Shown here in pieces: positions 49,933 to 58,962 of a DNA stretch of 64,000 bases. The stretch covers positions 7,473,001 to 7,537,000 of the forward strand of contig CP001769.1 in assembly GCA_000024525.1 (NCBI GenBank). Reading direction: 5' to 3'. Every line of letters starts with the position of its first letter. Within the stretch, counting starts at the first letter, position 1. Source of the stretch: Spirosoma linguale DSM 74 (GTDB lineage: Bacteria; Bacteroidota; Bacteroidia; Cytophagales; Spirosomataceae). The notes under the pieces are model-generated. The model was given only the letters and a program-made list of their open reading frames with translations. It did no database searches and was not told the origin of the DNA. Position numbers and translations under genes: made by a program.

Positions 49933-51798
49933 ATGAATCAGGCATTACTCAACCACCGAATGCTGGGGGTCACGTTCGGGCCCGATGGGGCCACCGCCCG
50001 CGTTTGGGCACCCTTTGCCCAGAACGTCGTACTTCGGCGGTGTAACCGCCCGCTCGATATTCCGCTTCAACAGGATGGTGCTTACTGGTGCATCACAACG
50101 GCCCAGTTGCAACCCGGCGATAGCTACACGTTTATTCTCAACGATAACATCGAACGACCCGATCCGGCGTCGCTATTCCAGCCGGAGGGCGTGCATGGGC
50201 CGTCGGGCGTGGTAGATACCCGAACGTTTGTCTGGACGGATGCGGACTGGCCAAATTTTCCGCTGGACGATTACCTGATTTATGAGCTTCACACCGGCAC
50301 GTTCTCGCCCGAAGGGACTTTCGCGGGCATCGAAAACCGGCTTGATTATCTGGTTGAACTGGGTATCAACGCCATTGAGATTATGCCCGTGGCACAGTTC
50401 CCCGGCTCCCGAAACTGGGGGTACGATGGCGTGCTGCCCTATGCCGTACAAAATTCTTACGGCGGTGCCGAGGGCTTGCAGAAACTGGTCGATGCCTGCC
50501 ATAAGCGTGGGCTGGCCGTGGTGCTCGATGTCGTGTATAACCACATCGGACCCGAAGGCAACTACCTCGAAGATTTTGGTCCATACTTTACTGCCAAACA
50601 CCTCACGCCCTGGGGAAACGCCATTAATTTCGACGATGATTACAGCGATAGCGTCCGGCGGTACTTCATTGAAAACGTGCTGATGTGGTTCCGCGATTTT
50701 CACATCGACGCCCTGCGACTCGATGCCGTTCATGCCATCTGCGATGCCAGCGAAACGCATATCCTGCGCGAAATAAAACAGTATGTCGATGCTCTGATGG
50801 TAAAAACCGGTCGGCAGCATTACCTGATCGTAGAACTGGATCAGAACGAAACGCAGTTCATTCAGCCGCTGGTCAACAATGGCTACGGCATGGACGCCCA
50901 GTGGAACGACGAATTTCACCATGCGCTGCGTGTAACGGCGGGTGGCGAACGCAACGGCTACTACGCCGATTACGACGGCATTCATCACCTGGCCAAATCC
51001 TATACTGATGCCTATGTGTATGATGGTACCTACATGCCCCGACGCGCCCGGATTGTTGGCAAGTCGACGGCGGGCCATGCCGGGCGGCAGTTTGTAGTGT
51101 TCTCGCAAAACCACGATCAGATTGGCAACCGAATGCTGGGCGAGCGACCCAGCCAACTGGTTAGTCTGGAGATGCAGAAGCTCATGGCCGGGGCCGTTAT
51201 GAGCAGTCCCTATCTGCCCATGCTATTCATGGGTGAAGAATGGGGCGAACTAAATCCCTTTCTGTATTTCGTGAGTCATTCGGACCCCAGTCTGGTGGAA
51301 GCCGTTCGGCAGGGGCGCAAGAAAGAATTTGCCGATTTTCAAACGGATTTCGAAACGCCGGACCCGCAGGATAAGCGTACGTTCGAGCAGTCTAAACTCC
51401 AGTGGGGGCGGCTCACGCAGGAACCGCACCGGACCCTCTTTCGGTATTACCAAACGCTGCTGGCCCTACGGAAGTCGTCGTCGTTACGACACCCGGATCG
51501 GGAGTCGGTGGCCGTTGTTGTGGACGAAATTCGCCAGACACTTACCCTTTTTCGACAGCATAAGAAGCAGGAGGGAACCAGCCCGGCGGATACATCCGAG
51601 ACCGTAGTTTGTCTGATGAACTTCTCCAAAGATGGTCAATCACTCACCTTACCGGCCAATGAAAGCCAGTGGCGCAAGTTACTCGACTCCGCCGATCCAC
51701 AATGGCACGGCCCAATGGCGGCTCCGGTACATGTAGCGGGCAGTGCGGCCGTTGTTCTCCAGCCTGAGTCTATACTGATTTATACAAATTGCGAGTAG
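49933..51798 (+). CDS. treZ: Malto-oligosyltrehalose trehalohydrolase
   Basis: 621 residues of the GH13 TreZ family: N-terminal CBM48-like domain (~10-100, GVTFGPDGATARVWAPFAQN), the catalytic barrel with YELHTGTFSPEGTFAG, AEGLQKLVDACHKRGLAVVL and the catalytic triad D264 (DALRLDAVHA), E301 (LIVELDQNE) and D395 (NHDQIGN), and a C-terminal beta domain. It hydrolyses maltooligosyl-trehalose to release trehalose in the cytoplasm. The usual partner TreY (synthase) and glycogen-debranching genes are not adjacent, although they could lie elsewhere. A strong palindromic operator stands directly before the start codon. Confidence 0.93.
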   Translation: MNQALLNHRMLGVTFGPDGATARVWAPFAQNVVLRRCNRPLDIPLQQDGAYWCITTAQLQPGDSYTFILNDNIERPDPASLFQPEGVHGPSGVVDTRTFVWTDADWPNFPLDDYLIYELHTGTFSPEGTFAGIENRLDYLVELGINAIEIMPVAQFPGSRNWGYDGVLPYAVQNSYGGAEGLQKLVDACHKRGLAVVLDVVYNHIGPEGNYLEDFGPYFTAKHLTPWGNAINFDDDYSDSVRRYFIENVLMWFRDFHIDALRLDAVHAICDASETHILREIKQYVDALMVKTGRQHYLIVELDQNETQFIQPLVNNGYGMDAQWNDEFHHALRVTAGGERNGYYADYDGIHHLAKSYTDAYVYDGTYMPRRARIVGKSTAGHAGRQFVVFSQNHDQIGNRMLGERPSQLVSLEMQKLMAGAVMSSPYLPMLFMGEEWGELNPFLYFVSHSDPSLVEAVRQGRKKEFADFQTDFETPDPQDKRTFEQSKLQWGRLTQEPHRTLFRYYQTLLALRKSSSLRHPDRESVAVVVDEIRQTLTLFRQHKKQEGTSPADTSETVVCLMNFSKDGQSLTLPANESQWRKLLDSADPQWHGPMAAPVHVAGSAAVVLQPESILIYTNCE

Positions 51799-51938
51799 AA
51801 TCAGAACCGTTTACGGGTGATGGTAACGTGAAAACATATTCTCCGGGATAAAGTAGCGATTCATGAAAAATGGCTTTTGTATCATGAAACGCTGAGTGCT
51901 ATGATCGCTCGGTAGCGTTCGATTATCTCCTGATTAAC

Positions 51939-54900
51939 ATGAAAAAAAACGACGTTAGCCTGACCAGCAAGAAACTCCTCTGGCTCGGCGCGCTGGTGCC
52001 TACACTCTGTCTGGTAGGCTATCAGGTCGAGAAAGACCCGATAGATCGGCGGATCAAGCGGATGGACCCGGCCAAAGCTGCCCAATTAGCCAAATCCATT
52101 GAGGCCACCGTAACCCCCGAACTGGCCCAGGGGCTGAGCCTGAGTCTGTGGGGTGTCGATTCGCTGGTGGCCGACCCCATCGGCATCGATATTGACGACA
52201 ACGGGCGGCTGTTCTACAACCGAACCAACCGACAGAAAAACTCCGAATTCGATATTCGGGGGCACCAGGACTGGGAAATCGAATCCAATCGCCTGCAAAC
52301 GGTCGAGGATAAACGGGCCTTTCTGCACCGGGTACTATCGCCCGAAAACAGCAAGAAAAACGAATGGCTCAAAGATGTTAACGGCGATGGGTCTCACGAC
52401 TGGCGCGACATGACGGTGGAGAAAGAAAACATCTTCCGGATTGAAGACACCGATGGCGATGGCGTGGCCGATATGACGCAGTTGGTGGTCGATGATTTCC
52501 ACGACGAAGTGACCGACGTAGCCGGGGGCGTAATGGCTCATGGTAATGACTTATATGTGGCCGTGGCTCCGGACCTGTGGCGAATGCAGGACAAAGACGG
52601 TGACGGTATCGCCGAAACAAAAACCTCGATCTCGCACGGGTACGGCGTTCACGTAGGCTTTAGCGGTCACGGTATGTCGGGTATCGAAATGGGGCCGGAC
52701 GGGAAAATCTACTGGCAGATTGGCGATATTGGCTTCAATGGCAAAGGCCCGGATGGTAAGAAGTGGGAGCACCCGAACAGTGGCGTGGTGGTACGTTCTA
52801 ACCCCGACGGAAGCGACTTCGAAGTGTTCGCCCACGGCGTTCGGAACATCCATGAGTTCGTGTTCGATGAATACGGTAACCTGATCAGTGAAGACAACGA
52901 CGGCGACCATCCGGGCGAAAAAGAACGTCTGGTTTACATCGTGAACGGTTCCGATACGGGCTGGCGCAGCAACTGGCAGTACGGCAAATACCGAGACCCC
53001 CGCAATAACACCTACAAAGTGTGGATGGACGAGCAGATGTACAAGCCACGCTTCGAAGGGCAGGCGGCTTACATTACCCCCACCATTACTAACTACGTGA
53101 GTGGCCCTGCCGGTATGAAATACAATCCCGGCACGGCGCTGAGTCCGGCTTACAAAAACATGTTTTTCGTGGCCGAATTTGTTGGGAACCCGGCTAAGTC
53201 GGGTATTCATGCGTTCAAACTGAAGCCCAAAGGCGCTTCGTTTGAGTTGGGCGAAGAGAAGCGGGTCCTGGGAAATGTACTGGCTACCGGCATCGACTTT
53301 GGTCCCGATGGGGCCTTATACGTAGCCGACTGGATCAACGGCTGGGACACGAAAGATTACGGCCGCATCTGGAAGCTGGATGATAAAGCCGGTGCCGGTT
53401 CTGCCGAACGGAAGTTGACAAAAGCCCTGCTGGCCGAAAAATTTGCGGGTCGTTCGGAAGCGTCATTAGGCGATTTGCTGAAGAACCCCGACATGCGCGT
53501 TCGGCAGAAAGCCCAGTTCGAACTGGTGAAACGGGGTGCCAAAGGGGTGGAGGTATTGACCGCATCGATCAAGCAAACCGGCAATCAACTGGCGCGGGTG
53601 CATGGTATCTGGGGCATTAGTCAACTGACCCGTCAGGATAAACAGTATGGTCAGTTATTGATGCCGTTACTTCAGGATAGTGACCCCGAAATTCGGGCGC
53701 AGGCCGCCAAATGGCTGGGCGATGTTCGCTACAAAGAAGCCGGTGCGGCCCTGATTCCATTATTGAAAGACAGCTACAGCCGGGCGCGGTTCTTTGCCGC
53801 CGAAGCGCTGGGGCGAATCGAATACGAACCAGCCATTCAGCCCATTATTAAACTGCTGGAAGCCAACAACGACGAAGATGCCTACATCCGTCATGCGGGT
53901 AGCCTGGCCCTGGCCCGGATCGGAAAAGCAGAACCCGTTGTTGCGCTGGCAAGCAGTCCATCGCGGGCAGTACGCATTGCTGCGGTGGTGGCCCTTCGGC
54001 GCATGAGTAGCCCCGGTATCGCTGCTTTCCTGGCCGATAAAGACGAGTTTGTCGTAACCGAAGCCGCTCGCGGTATCAATGATGACCTGTCGATTCCCGA
54101 GGCTCTGCCAGCACTGGGTAAAGTCCTGCAAACGACGAGTTTTACAAACGAACCCCTCATCCGCCGGGCCATCAACGCCAATCTACGCGTGGGTACGCCG
54201 GAGGCCATGCAAACGCTCATGACGTATGCGCAGAAAGAAGGTAACCCCATAGCGATGCGGGCCGAAGCCATGGACGCGCTCAGTACCTGGGCCTCCCCAT
54301 CGGTGCTGGATCGGGTCGATGGCCGGTACCGGGGCGTGGTTAATCGCGATATGGCCGCTCTGAAAACAAAAACGGGCGATGCATTTATCAAACTGGTGTC
54401 GAGCACCGACCAAACGCTGCGGCTCAGTGCCATCAAATCCATTGAGCGAATGGGCCTCAAAGAAGCCGGTTCGGCCCTGTTTAGCCGGTTGACGGAGGAT
54501 AAAGAGCCAGCCATTCGGATTGCCGCTTTGCGGGCACTGGCTTCCCTGAACGACGCCCAGCAAAGTAAAGCCATTGAGGTGGCCATGGCCGATAAGGAAA
54601 AAAGCGTGCGCGTGGCGGGTCTTGACCTGCTGAGCAAAACCAACATGGACAAAGACCGGATGGTGACGCTCCTCTCCGACGTGATCGCTAACCGGACAAC
54701 CGAAGAAAAACAGGCCGCTCTGCTCACGCTGGGTAAACTGCCGGTCAAAAATTCGCAGAAAGCGTTCGACCCGTTGCTGGCCAAACTACAGGCTGGTTCG
54801 CTCCCCGCTGAGTTGCAGCTGGAGCTGGGCGAGGCTATTGAGAGCAGTAAATCGCCCCAGTTGGCAGCCCGGTACAAAGCGATCAACGATAAAATGTCGC

Positions 54901-55364
54901 CCGATGCGCTGGCCGCTTCCTTCAAGGGTAGTTTGATGGGTGGTGAGCCGGATTTAGGTCGTCGGATTTTCTTCCGCCACCAGACGGCGCAGTGTATCCG
55001 GTGCCACTCCTACGATGATCTGGGCGGTAATGCTGGCCCGCGCCTGAACGGGGTAGCCAGCCGACTCACCCGCGAGCAGTTGCTGGAAGCACTCATCAAC
55101 CCCAGTGCCCGACTGGCACCCGGTTTCGGAACCGTCACGCTGAAGCTCAAGAATGGCAAAACCGTCAGCGGTATTCTACAAGGCGAAACCGATACGGATG
55201 TATCCGTAAAAGTGGGCGATCAGCCGGATATCGCCATCAAGAAAGACCAGATCGCCAAGCGCACCAACTCGCCATCGAGTATGCCCGAAATGAAGTACCT
55301 GCTCACGAAACGCGAAATTCGGGACGTGGTAAGCTTCCTGTCGACTCTGAAAGAGAATAATTAG
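51939..55364 (+). CDS. Large membrane-anchored PQQ-like dehydrogenase with HEAT repeats and cytochrome c domain (PVC-type)
   Basis: 1141 residues with an N-terminal membrane anchor (LTSKKLLWLGALVPTLCLVG). Residues ~60-480 are a six-bladed glucose-dehydrogenase-like propeller that includes two EF-hand-like loops (DTDGDGVAD near 172 and DKDGDGIAE). Residues ~500-960 are tandem HEAT-like repeats (e.g. DPEIRAQAAKWLGDVRY, KEPAIRIAALRALASL). The C-terminus is a heme-binding cytochrome c domain with CIRCH (C1019, C1022, H1023) followed by the beta segment FGTVTLKLKNGKTVSGILQG. Such proteins oxidise sugars or similar compounds in the periplasm. A single gene; the electron acceptor is not shown. Confidence 0.88.
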   Translation: MKKNDVSLTSKKLLWLGALVPTLCLVGYQVEKDPIDRRIKRMDPAKAAQLAKSIEATVTPELAQGLSLSLWGVDSLVADPIGIDIDDNGRLFYNRTNRQKNSEFDIRGHQDWEIESNRLQTVEDKRAFLHRVLSPENSKKNEWLKDVNGDGSHDWRDMTVEKENIFRIEDTDGDGVADMTQLVVDDFHDEVTDVAGGVMAHGNDLYVAVAPDLWRMQDKDGDGIAETKTSISHGYGVHVGFSGHGMSGIEMGPDGKIYWQIGDIGFNGKGPDGKKWEHPNSGVVVRSNPDGSDFEVFAHGVRNIHEFVFDEYGNLISEDNDGDHPGEKERLVYIVNGSDTGWRSNWQYGKYRDPRNNTYKVWMDEQMYKPRFEGQAAYITPTITNYVSGPAGMKYNPGTALSPAYKNMFFVAEFVGNPAKSGIHAFKLKPKGASFELGEEKRVLGNVLATGIDFGPDGALYVADWINGWDTKDYGRIWKLDDKAGAGSAERKLTKALLAEKFAGRSEASLGDLLKNPDMRVRQKAQFELVKRGAKGVEVLTASIKQTGNQLARVHGIWGISQLTRQDKQYGQLLMPLLQDSDPEIRAQAAKWLGDVRYKEAGAALIPLLKDSYSRARFFAAEALGRIEYEPAIQPIIKLLEANNDEDAYIRHAGSLALARIGKAEPVVALASSPSRAVRIAAVVALRRMSSPGIAAFLADKDEFVVTEAARGINDDLSIPEALPALGKVLQTTSFTNEPLIRRAINANLRVGTPEAMQTLMTYAQKEGNPIAMRAEAMDALSTWASPSVLDRVDGRYRGVVNRDMAALKTKTGDAFIKLVSSTDQTLRLSAIKSIERMGLKEAGSALFSRLTEDKEPAIRIAALRALASLNDAQQSKAIEVAMADKEKSVRVAGLDLLSKTNMDKDRMVTLLSDVIANRTTEEKQAALLTLGKLPVKNSQKAFDPLLAKLQAGSLPAELQLELGEAIESSKSPQLAARYKAINDKMSPDALAASFKGSLMGGEPDLGRRIFFRHQTAQCIRCHSYDDLGGNAGPRLNGVASRLTREQLLEALINPSARLAPGFGTVTLKLKNGKTVSGILQGETDTDVSVKVGDQPDIAIKKDQIAKRTNSPSSMPEMKYLLTKREIRDVVSFLSTLKENN

Positions 55365-55373
55365 GGTTTAACA

Positions 55374-55424
55374 CCCTAACCGAAGCGTCAGACCGCCCCC
55401 TCCTGTTTTAGGAGGGGGCGGTCT
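55374..55424. repeat. C-rich/G-rich hairpin repeat, copy 1
   Basis: The element reads AACCGAAGCGTCAGACCG then CCCCCTCCT-gttttAGGAGGGGG CGGTCTG, forming a 16-bp stem. The reverse complement of 60065-60118 contains the same AACCGAAGCGTC-GACCG-CCCCTCCT string with a different loop. It probably also terminates the dehydrogenase transcript. Confidence 0.8.
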
Positions 55425-55431
55425 GTGGTGT

Positions 55432-55500
55432 CGGGTCCTCAGACCCGACACCACCTACAGGTTTTGAGAAACCTGCCTTGTCAGTTTTAAGAAACTGACA
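55432..55500. repeat. Three adjacent hairpins, including two GTTT..AAAC hairpins
   Basis: GGTGTCGGGTC/GACCCGACACC (about 55427-55452), CAGGTTT/AAACCTG (around TTTTGAGAAAC) and GTCAGTTT/AAACTGAC (around TTTTAAGAAAC). The last two share the core GTTTTRAGAAAC with the hairpins in 18394-18491. Confidence 0.75.
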
Positions 55501-55517
55501 CCACTAAATTAATCATT

Positions 55518-56813
55518 TCACCACCGCCGAATCTTATGCCCATACCCCGCGTAAAAAATCAGGTAGCTGTAACAGACTGGCAGCAGCCAGTAAGCTGACT
55601 TCGTGCCATATACATCGGCGAAGTGGCCGTAGACGAGTGGCATTAGGGCATTGCCGCACAGGCCCATAATGAGTAAAGACGCGCCTACTTTGGTGAAACG
55701 CCCCAGCCCGTCAAGGGCCAGCGGCCAGATACCCGCCCAGATCAGTGAATTCGCCAGCCCCAGACTAATCAGAAACCACAGGGAAATATCGGTCGTATGC
55801 CCGAGCAGGGTGACACGACCGCTGGTGGTCAGTAACAGCAGGCTGAAGATAAGACCCAGCCCGGTACAGATGCGGAACGCATTCACCTGCCGAATCCATT
55901 TGGGAATGGCGCTGATGCCAATGATATAGCCCGTAATCGTGGCGGTCAGGATGTAGGACGGAAATACTTTGGCTTCGAGGATGGACAGCCCCATTGAGGT
56001 GGCGTAGCCGATAACGGTGTCGATGGCAACGACTTGAGCACCCACGTGAAAAAAGATGGCCACCGCACCCAGCACGGCTTGCGGAAATTGCAGAATACTG
56101 GTTTTGTCGGCGTTGGCTATCGCCAGATCGTCGCTCTCGTGTTCGGTGTCAATTTCGGGAAGGGGCGACCGCCAGATCAACAAACCCAGCCCCATCAATA
56201 CGACGCTGACCACCGAATACGGTACAATCACCCGCCGAATCAATGCATCCAGCGCGGCTGCCCGAACGGTCGGCTCCATCGTCGGCAATTGTTTGAACAG
56301 GTCGCTGTCGGTAGGGCGGAGGATGGCGGCTGCAAACAGTAGCGGGGCCAGAATGCCCGCCATTTTGTTGCAGATACCCATGATGCTGATGCGCTGGGCG
56401 GCCCGGTCGTGCGGACCCAGCACCGTGATGTATGGGTTGGCGGCTGTTTGCAGGATAGCCAGCCCGACACCGATGGTAAAAAGCCCCGTCAGGAAAACCA
56501 GATACGCCCGACTCAGCGCGGCCGGTATAAAAATCATAGCCCCCACCGACATCGTAAAAAAGCCCACCATCATCCCGCGCTTGAATCCGACTTTCTTCAG
56601 CAGCAGCGACGCCGGAACCGACATCACGAGGTAAGAAATGTAGAACGCGAATGCGACGAGGTACGACTGAAAATTGGTCAACTCACAGGCGATCTTGAAA
56701 TACGGGATCAGAATGGCGTTGACCCAGGTGACGAACCCGAATACAAAAAATAGCACGCCGATGATGGCGATAGAGATCGTTGTGTCGCGTGAGCTGAGGG
56801 TTCTTGAGTTCAT
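55518..56813 (-). CDS. FHS-family MFS sugar transporter (N-acetylglucosamine permease, NagP-like)
   Basis: 431 residues with twelve transmembrane helices. FHS/FucP-type marks: FFVFGFVTWVNAILIPYFKI in helix 1, YLVMSVPASLLLKKVGFKRG and FTIGVGLAILQTAANPYITV in helices 4-5. Members carry fucose, glucose/galactose or GlcNAc with protons; the location directly downstream of nagA and nagB on the same strand identifies GlcNAc as the likely substrate. The inverted repeat 56831-56916 separates it from nagA. It is terminated by the hairpins at 55.4-55.5 kb. Confidence 0.9.
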   Translation of the reverse strand: MNSRTLSSRDTTISIAIIGVLFFVFGFVTWVNAILIPYFKIACELTNFQSYLVAFAFYISYLVMSVPASLLLKKVGFKRGMMVGFFTMSVGAMIFIPAALSRAYLVFLTGLFTIGVGLAILQTAANPYITVLGPHDRAAQRISIMGICNKMAGILAPLLFAAAILRPTDSDLFKQLPTMEPTVRAAALDALIRRVIVPYSVVSVVLMGLGLLIWRSPLPEIDTEHESDDLAIANADKTSILQFPQAVLGAVAIFFHVGAQVVAIDTVIGYATSMGLSILEAKVFPSYILTATITGYIIGISAIPKWIRQVNAFRICTGLGLIFSLLLLTTSGRVTLLGHTTDISLWFLISLGLANSLIWAGIWPLALDGLGRFTKVGASLLIMGLCGNALMPLVYGHFADVYGTKSAYWLLPVCYSYLIFYAGYGHKIRRW

Positions 56814-56830
56814 GGTTTTTAAGAATTATT

Positions 56831-56916
56831 ACACAGAGATACGCAGAGATTGCACAAAGACACACTGAGTTATTTTTCTCTGTGTATCTCCGTGCAATCT
56901 CTGCGTATCTCTGTGT
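56831..56916. repeat. Inverted repeat (ACACAGAGATACGCAGAG type) overlapping the nagA 3' end
   Basis: Left arm 56831-56869 and right arm 56878-56916; the outer 25 bases are perfectly complementary and most of the rest pairs. On the minus strand the right arm encodes the last ~15 residues of NagA. Sequences of this ACACAGAG type occur as dispersed palindromes in other bacteria. Confidence 0.85.
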
Positions 56917-58066
56917 CACAACCTTTTTTATATACTTTAATAACCTCAACAGCCCGGAATAACACCAAGTCTGCTGGTGCACCAATGGTAAGACCGCCCT
57001 GTTGGGGCAGGTTTAGTAGTCGGCTGGGGTGGATGGATGCCATTTCCCAAGCTTTATCCAAAGAAGCTAACCCTAGGCGAACCACCTGATTGACACCCCA
57101 CAAAAGTGGTTGCGCCGATCCCGCCAGCACCGTTGGTTTACCCGCCAGATGCAGCTTGCCTTCGTCGGTCAGCGTAACCTCTCCGCCAACCGGCGACTGG
57201 TAGTTTCCGGCGGGTAAGCCGCCCAGACTGACGCTGTCGCTGATCAGAATGGCTTTTTCTGCTTTCATGCGGAAGATAACTTTTAGTACGGAAGGCGGCA
57301 AATGAAACCCATCCGCAATCACCGAAGCTGCCAGCCCATCCTGCGCCAGTTGCTCCCAGATGTAATTCGGGTGGCGGGGCAAAAGCTGATGGGCGGCATT
57401 ACCGAGGTGTGTCGATAAACGCGCTCCCGCGTCGACCGCTTCCTGAATCTGCGCCGGACTGGCCGCCGTGTGCCCAATGGCCACCAGCAAGCCGTGTTCG
57501 ACGCATTGCCGGATAAAATCAGCCGAGCCGGGCCATTCCGGTGACAGCGTAATCAGGCGAATACGACCGCCCGATGCGTCGATGAAGGATTGTAGCAACG
57601 ACCAGTCGGGCGGTTTGACGTGGGCTTTGGGATGCGCACCGAGCGGGCCTTCCTCGGGCGAGATGAACGGCCCTTCCAGATGAATACCACCGATGCAGGA
57701 CGCCACCAGCGAAGACGTTTCGCAAGCCTGATGAATGGTTTGTAGAATCGTCCGAATCGTATCGTCGGCATTGGTGATAACGGTAGGGTAAAACGTCGTG
57801 ACGCCAAGTTTCAGCAGCGATTGGGTAATCGCTATGACCCCATCCACCGTCAATGTCGCATCGTTAAAGTCGACGCCTGCGAACCCGTTCACCTGCATAT
57901 CCACCAGTCCGGGACCGATGAATGGTAAGGTTTCGTCAGGAGCCTGTTCCCGTTTCTGAATGTCCGTAATGATACCCGACGCCACCATGACATCGACCGG
58001 TTCATGGGTTTGGTAATGAATCCCGGACAGAACCAGCGGGGTCGTGTTTTGGTCCAGCGGCATCAT
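56870..58066 (-). CDS. nagA: N-acetylglucosamine-6-phosphate deacetylase
   Basis: 398 residues from the ATG at 58066, which overlaps the nagB stop (ATGATG with TGA inside); the long upstream extension is antisense/out-of-frame nagB sequence and not real. Family marks: GLVDMQVNGFAGVDFNDATL, IGGIHLEGPFISPEEGPLGA (metal Glu), LLVAIGHTAASPAQIQEAV (His), ADGFHLPPSVLKVIFR and LISDSVSLGGLPAGNY (catalytic Asp). It makes GlcN-6-P from GlcNAc-6-P. The last ~15 residues (DTEIRRDCTEIHREK) come from a palindromic repeat and are not conserved family sequence. Operon with nagB and the permease. Confidence 0.93.
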   Translation of the reverse strand: MMPLDQNTTPLVLSGIHYQTHEPVDVMVASGIITDIQKREQAPDETLPFIGPGLVDMQVNGFAGVDFNDATLTVDGVIAITQSLLKLGVTTFYPTVITNADDTIRTILQTIHQACETSSLVASCIGGIHLEGPFISPEEGPLGAHPKAHVKPPDWSLLQSFIDASGGRIRLITLSPEWPGSADFIRQCVEHGLLVAIGHTAASPAQIQEAVDAGARLSTHLGNAAHQLLPRHPNYIWEQLAQDGLAASVIADGFHLPPSVLKVIFRMKAEKAILISDSVSLGGLPAGNYQSPVGGEVTLTDEGKLHLAGKPTVLAGSAQPLLWGVNQVVRLGLASLDKAWEMASIHPSRLLNLPQQGGLTIGAPADLVLFRAVEVIKVYKKGCDTEIRRDCTEIHREK

Positions 58067-58830
58067 GGCAACGCATTGCCGAAGGACGCTTCGTCGACGT
58101 AAAGGGTGCAGTTTGGGTGGGTTCTCAGAACGGATGCCGGGCAGGCAGTGGTGATCGGCCCGGCCAGCATCTGATGCACCGCTTCTCGTTTGGTAGGGCC
58201 TGGGACTACGCAAAACAGAGCGCTGCCAGCCATAAGCGTGGGAATGGTGAGGGTAAGGGCTTCCTGCGGCACGTCATCGAAGGTGGGGAAACAGCCATCA
58301 TTAACCTGTTGCTGCCGACAAATGTCATCCAGTTGAACGCGTTTGATAACGGCTGGATCGTCAAAGTCAGCAACGGGCGGGTCGTTGAAGGCGATATGTC
58401 CGTTTTCGCCGATGCCCAGACAGACAATGTCAATCGGGGCTTCCGTCAGGCGTTTGGTATATTCTTGTTCGGCATTGTCTGCCCCGCTGTCGATGAGGTT
58501 TACCGTTCGGGGATTCACACGGTCGAACAGGTGCTGGCGCAGGAACGTACCGAATCGCTGGGGAGCATTTTCGGATAAACCTACGTATTCGTCCATGTGA
58601 AACACGTCGATGCGCGACCAGTCAACATCCGGGCTTTGGACCAGATAGGCCAGTACTTCGTTCTGCGACGGGGCCGCAGCAAAAATCATTCGGATCGTCG
58701 GTTTTTCGGCCAATAAGGCGTTGATTTTATCAACGACGGCCTGCCCGGCCGATGCCCCCATGTCCTGTCGGGTTTGGTAAACGTTGACCCGGAGGGAGTC
58801 GACCTGCGCTGTTTTTGTGGGTTGGTTCAT
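58063..58830 (-). CDS. nagB: Glucosamine-6-phosphate deaminase
   Basis: 255 residues, the complete NagB pattern: RMIFAAAPSQNEVLAYLVQS in the Rossmann-like domain, DVFHMDEYVGLSENAPQRFG (active-site Asp), CLGIGENGHIAFNDPPVADF (catalytic Asp/Glu/His) and LTIPTLMAGSALFCVVPGPT. It converts GlcN-6-P to fructose-6-P and ammonia. It is the first gene of the nagB-nagA-permease operon and overlaps nagA. A long inverted repeat stands just upstream (58845-58933). Confidence 0.94.
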   Translation of the reverse strand: MNQPTKTAQVDSLRVNVYQTRQDMGASAGQAVVDKINALLAEKPTIRMIFAAAPSQNEVLAYLVQSPDVDWSRIDVFHMDEYVGLSENAPQRFGTFLRQHLFDRVNPRTVNLIDSGADNAEQEYTKRLTEAPIDIVCLGIGENGHIAFNDPPVADFDDPAVIKRVQLDDICRQQQVNDGCFPTFDDVPQEALTLTIPTLMAGSALFCVVPGPTKREAVHQMLAGPITTACPASVLRTHPNCTLYVDEASFGNALP

Positions 58831-58844
58831 AGGTTTTATGGGCT

Positions 58845-58933
58845 GTACCGCGGATCTTCAGTCCGCGCAGCTGTCAGGCTAACAGGTTGTCTTAACTAGC
58901 CTGACGGCTGTGCGGACTGAAGATCCGCGGTAC
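58845..58933. repeat. Nested inverted repeat upstream of nagB
   Basis: Outer arms 58845-58871 and 58907-58933 pair at 26 of 27 positions; an inner stem GTCAGGCTA/TAGCCTGAC (58873-58881 and 58897-58905) fits between them. Confidence 0.9.
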
Positions 58934-58962
58934 TAAAATCTCAACTAACTCGCGAAATGCCA

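Noticed and set aside
58067..58213. N-terminal extension of NagA to 58213
   Set aside because: These residues are out-of-frame nagB sequence; the start at 58066 overlapping the nagB stop gives the expected length and N-terminus.
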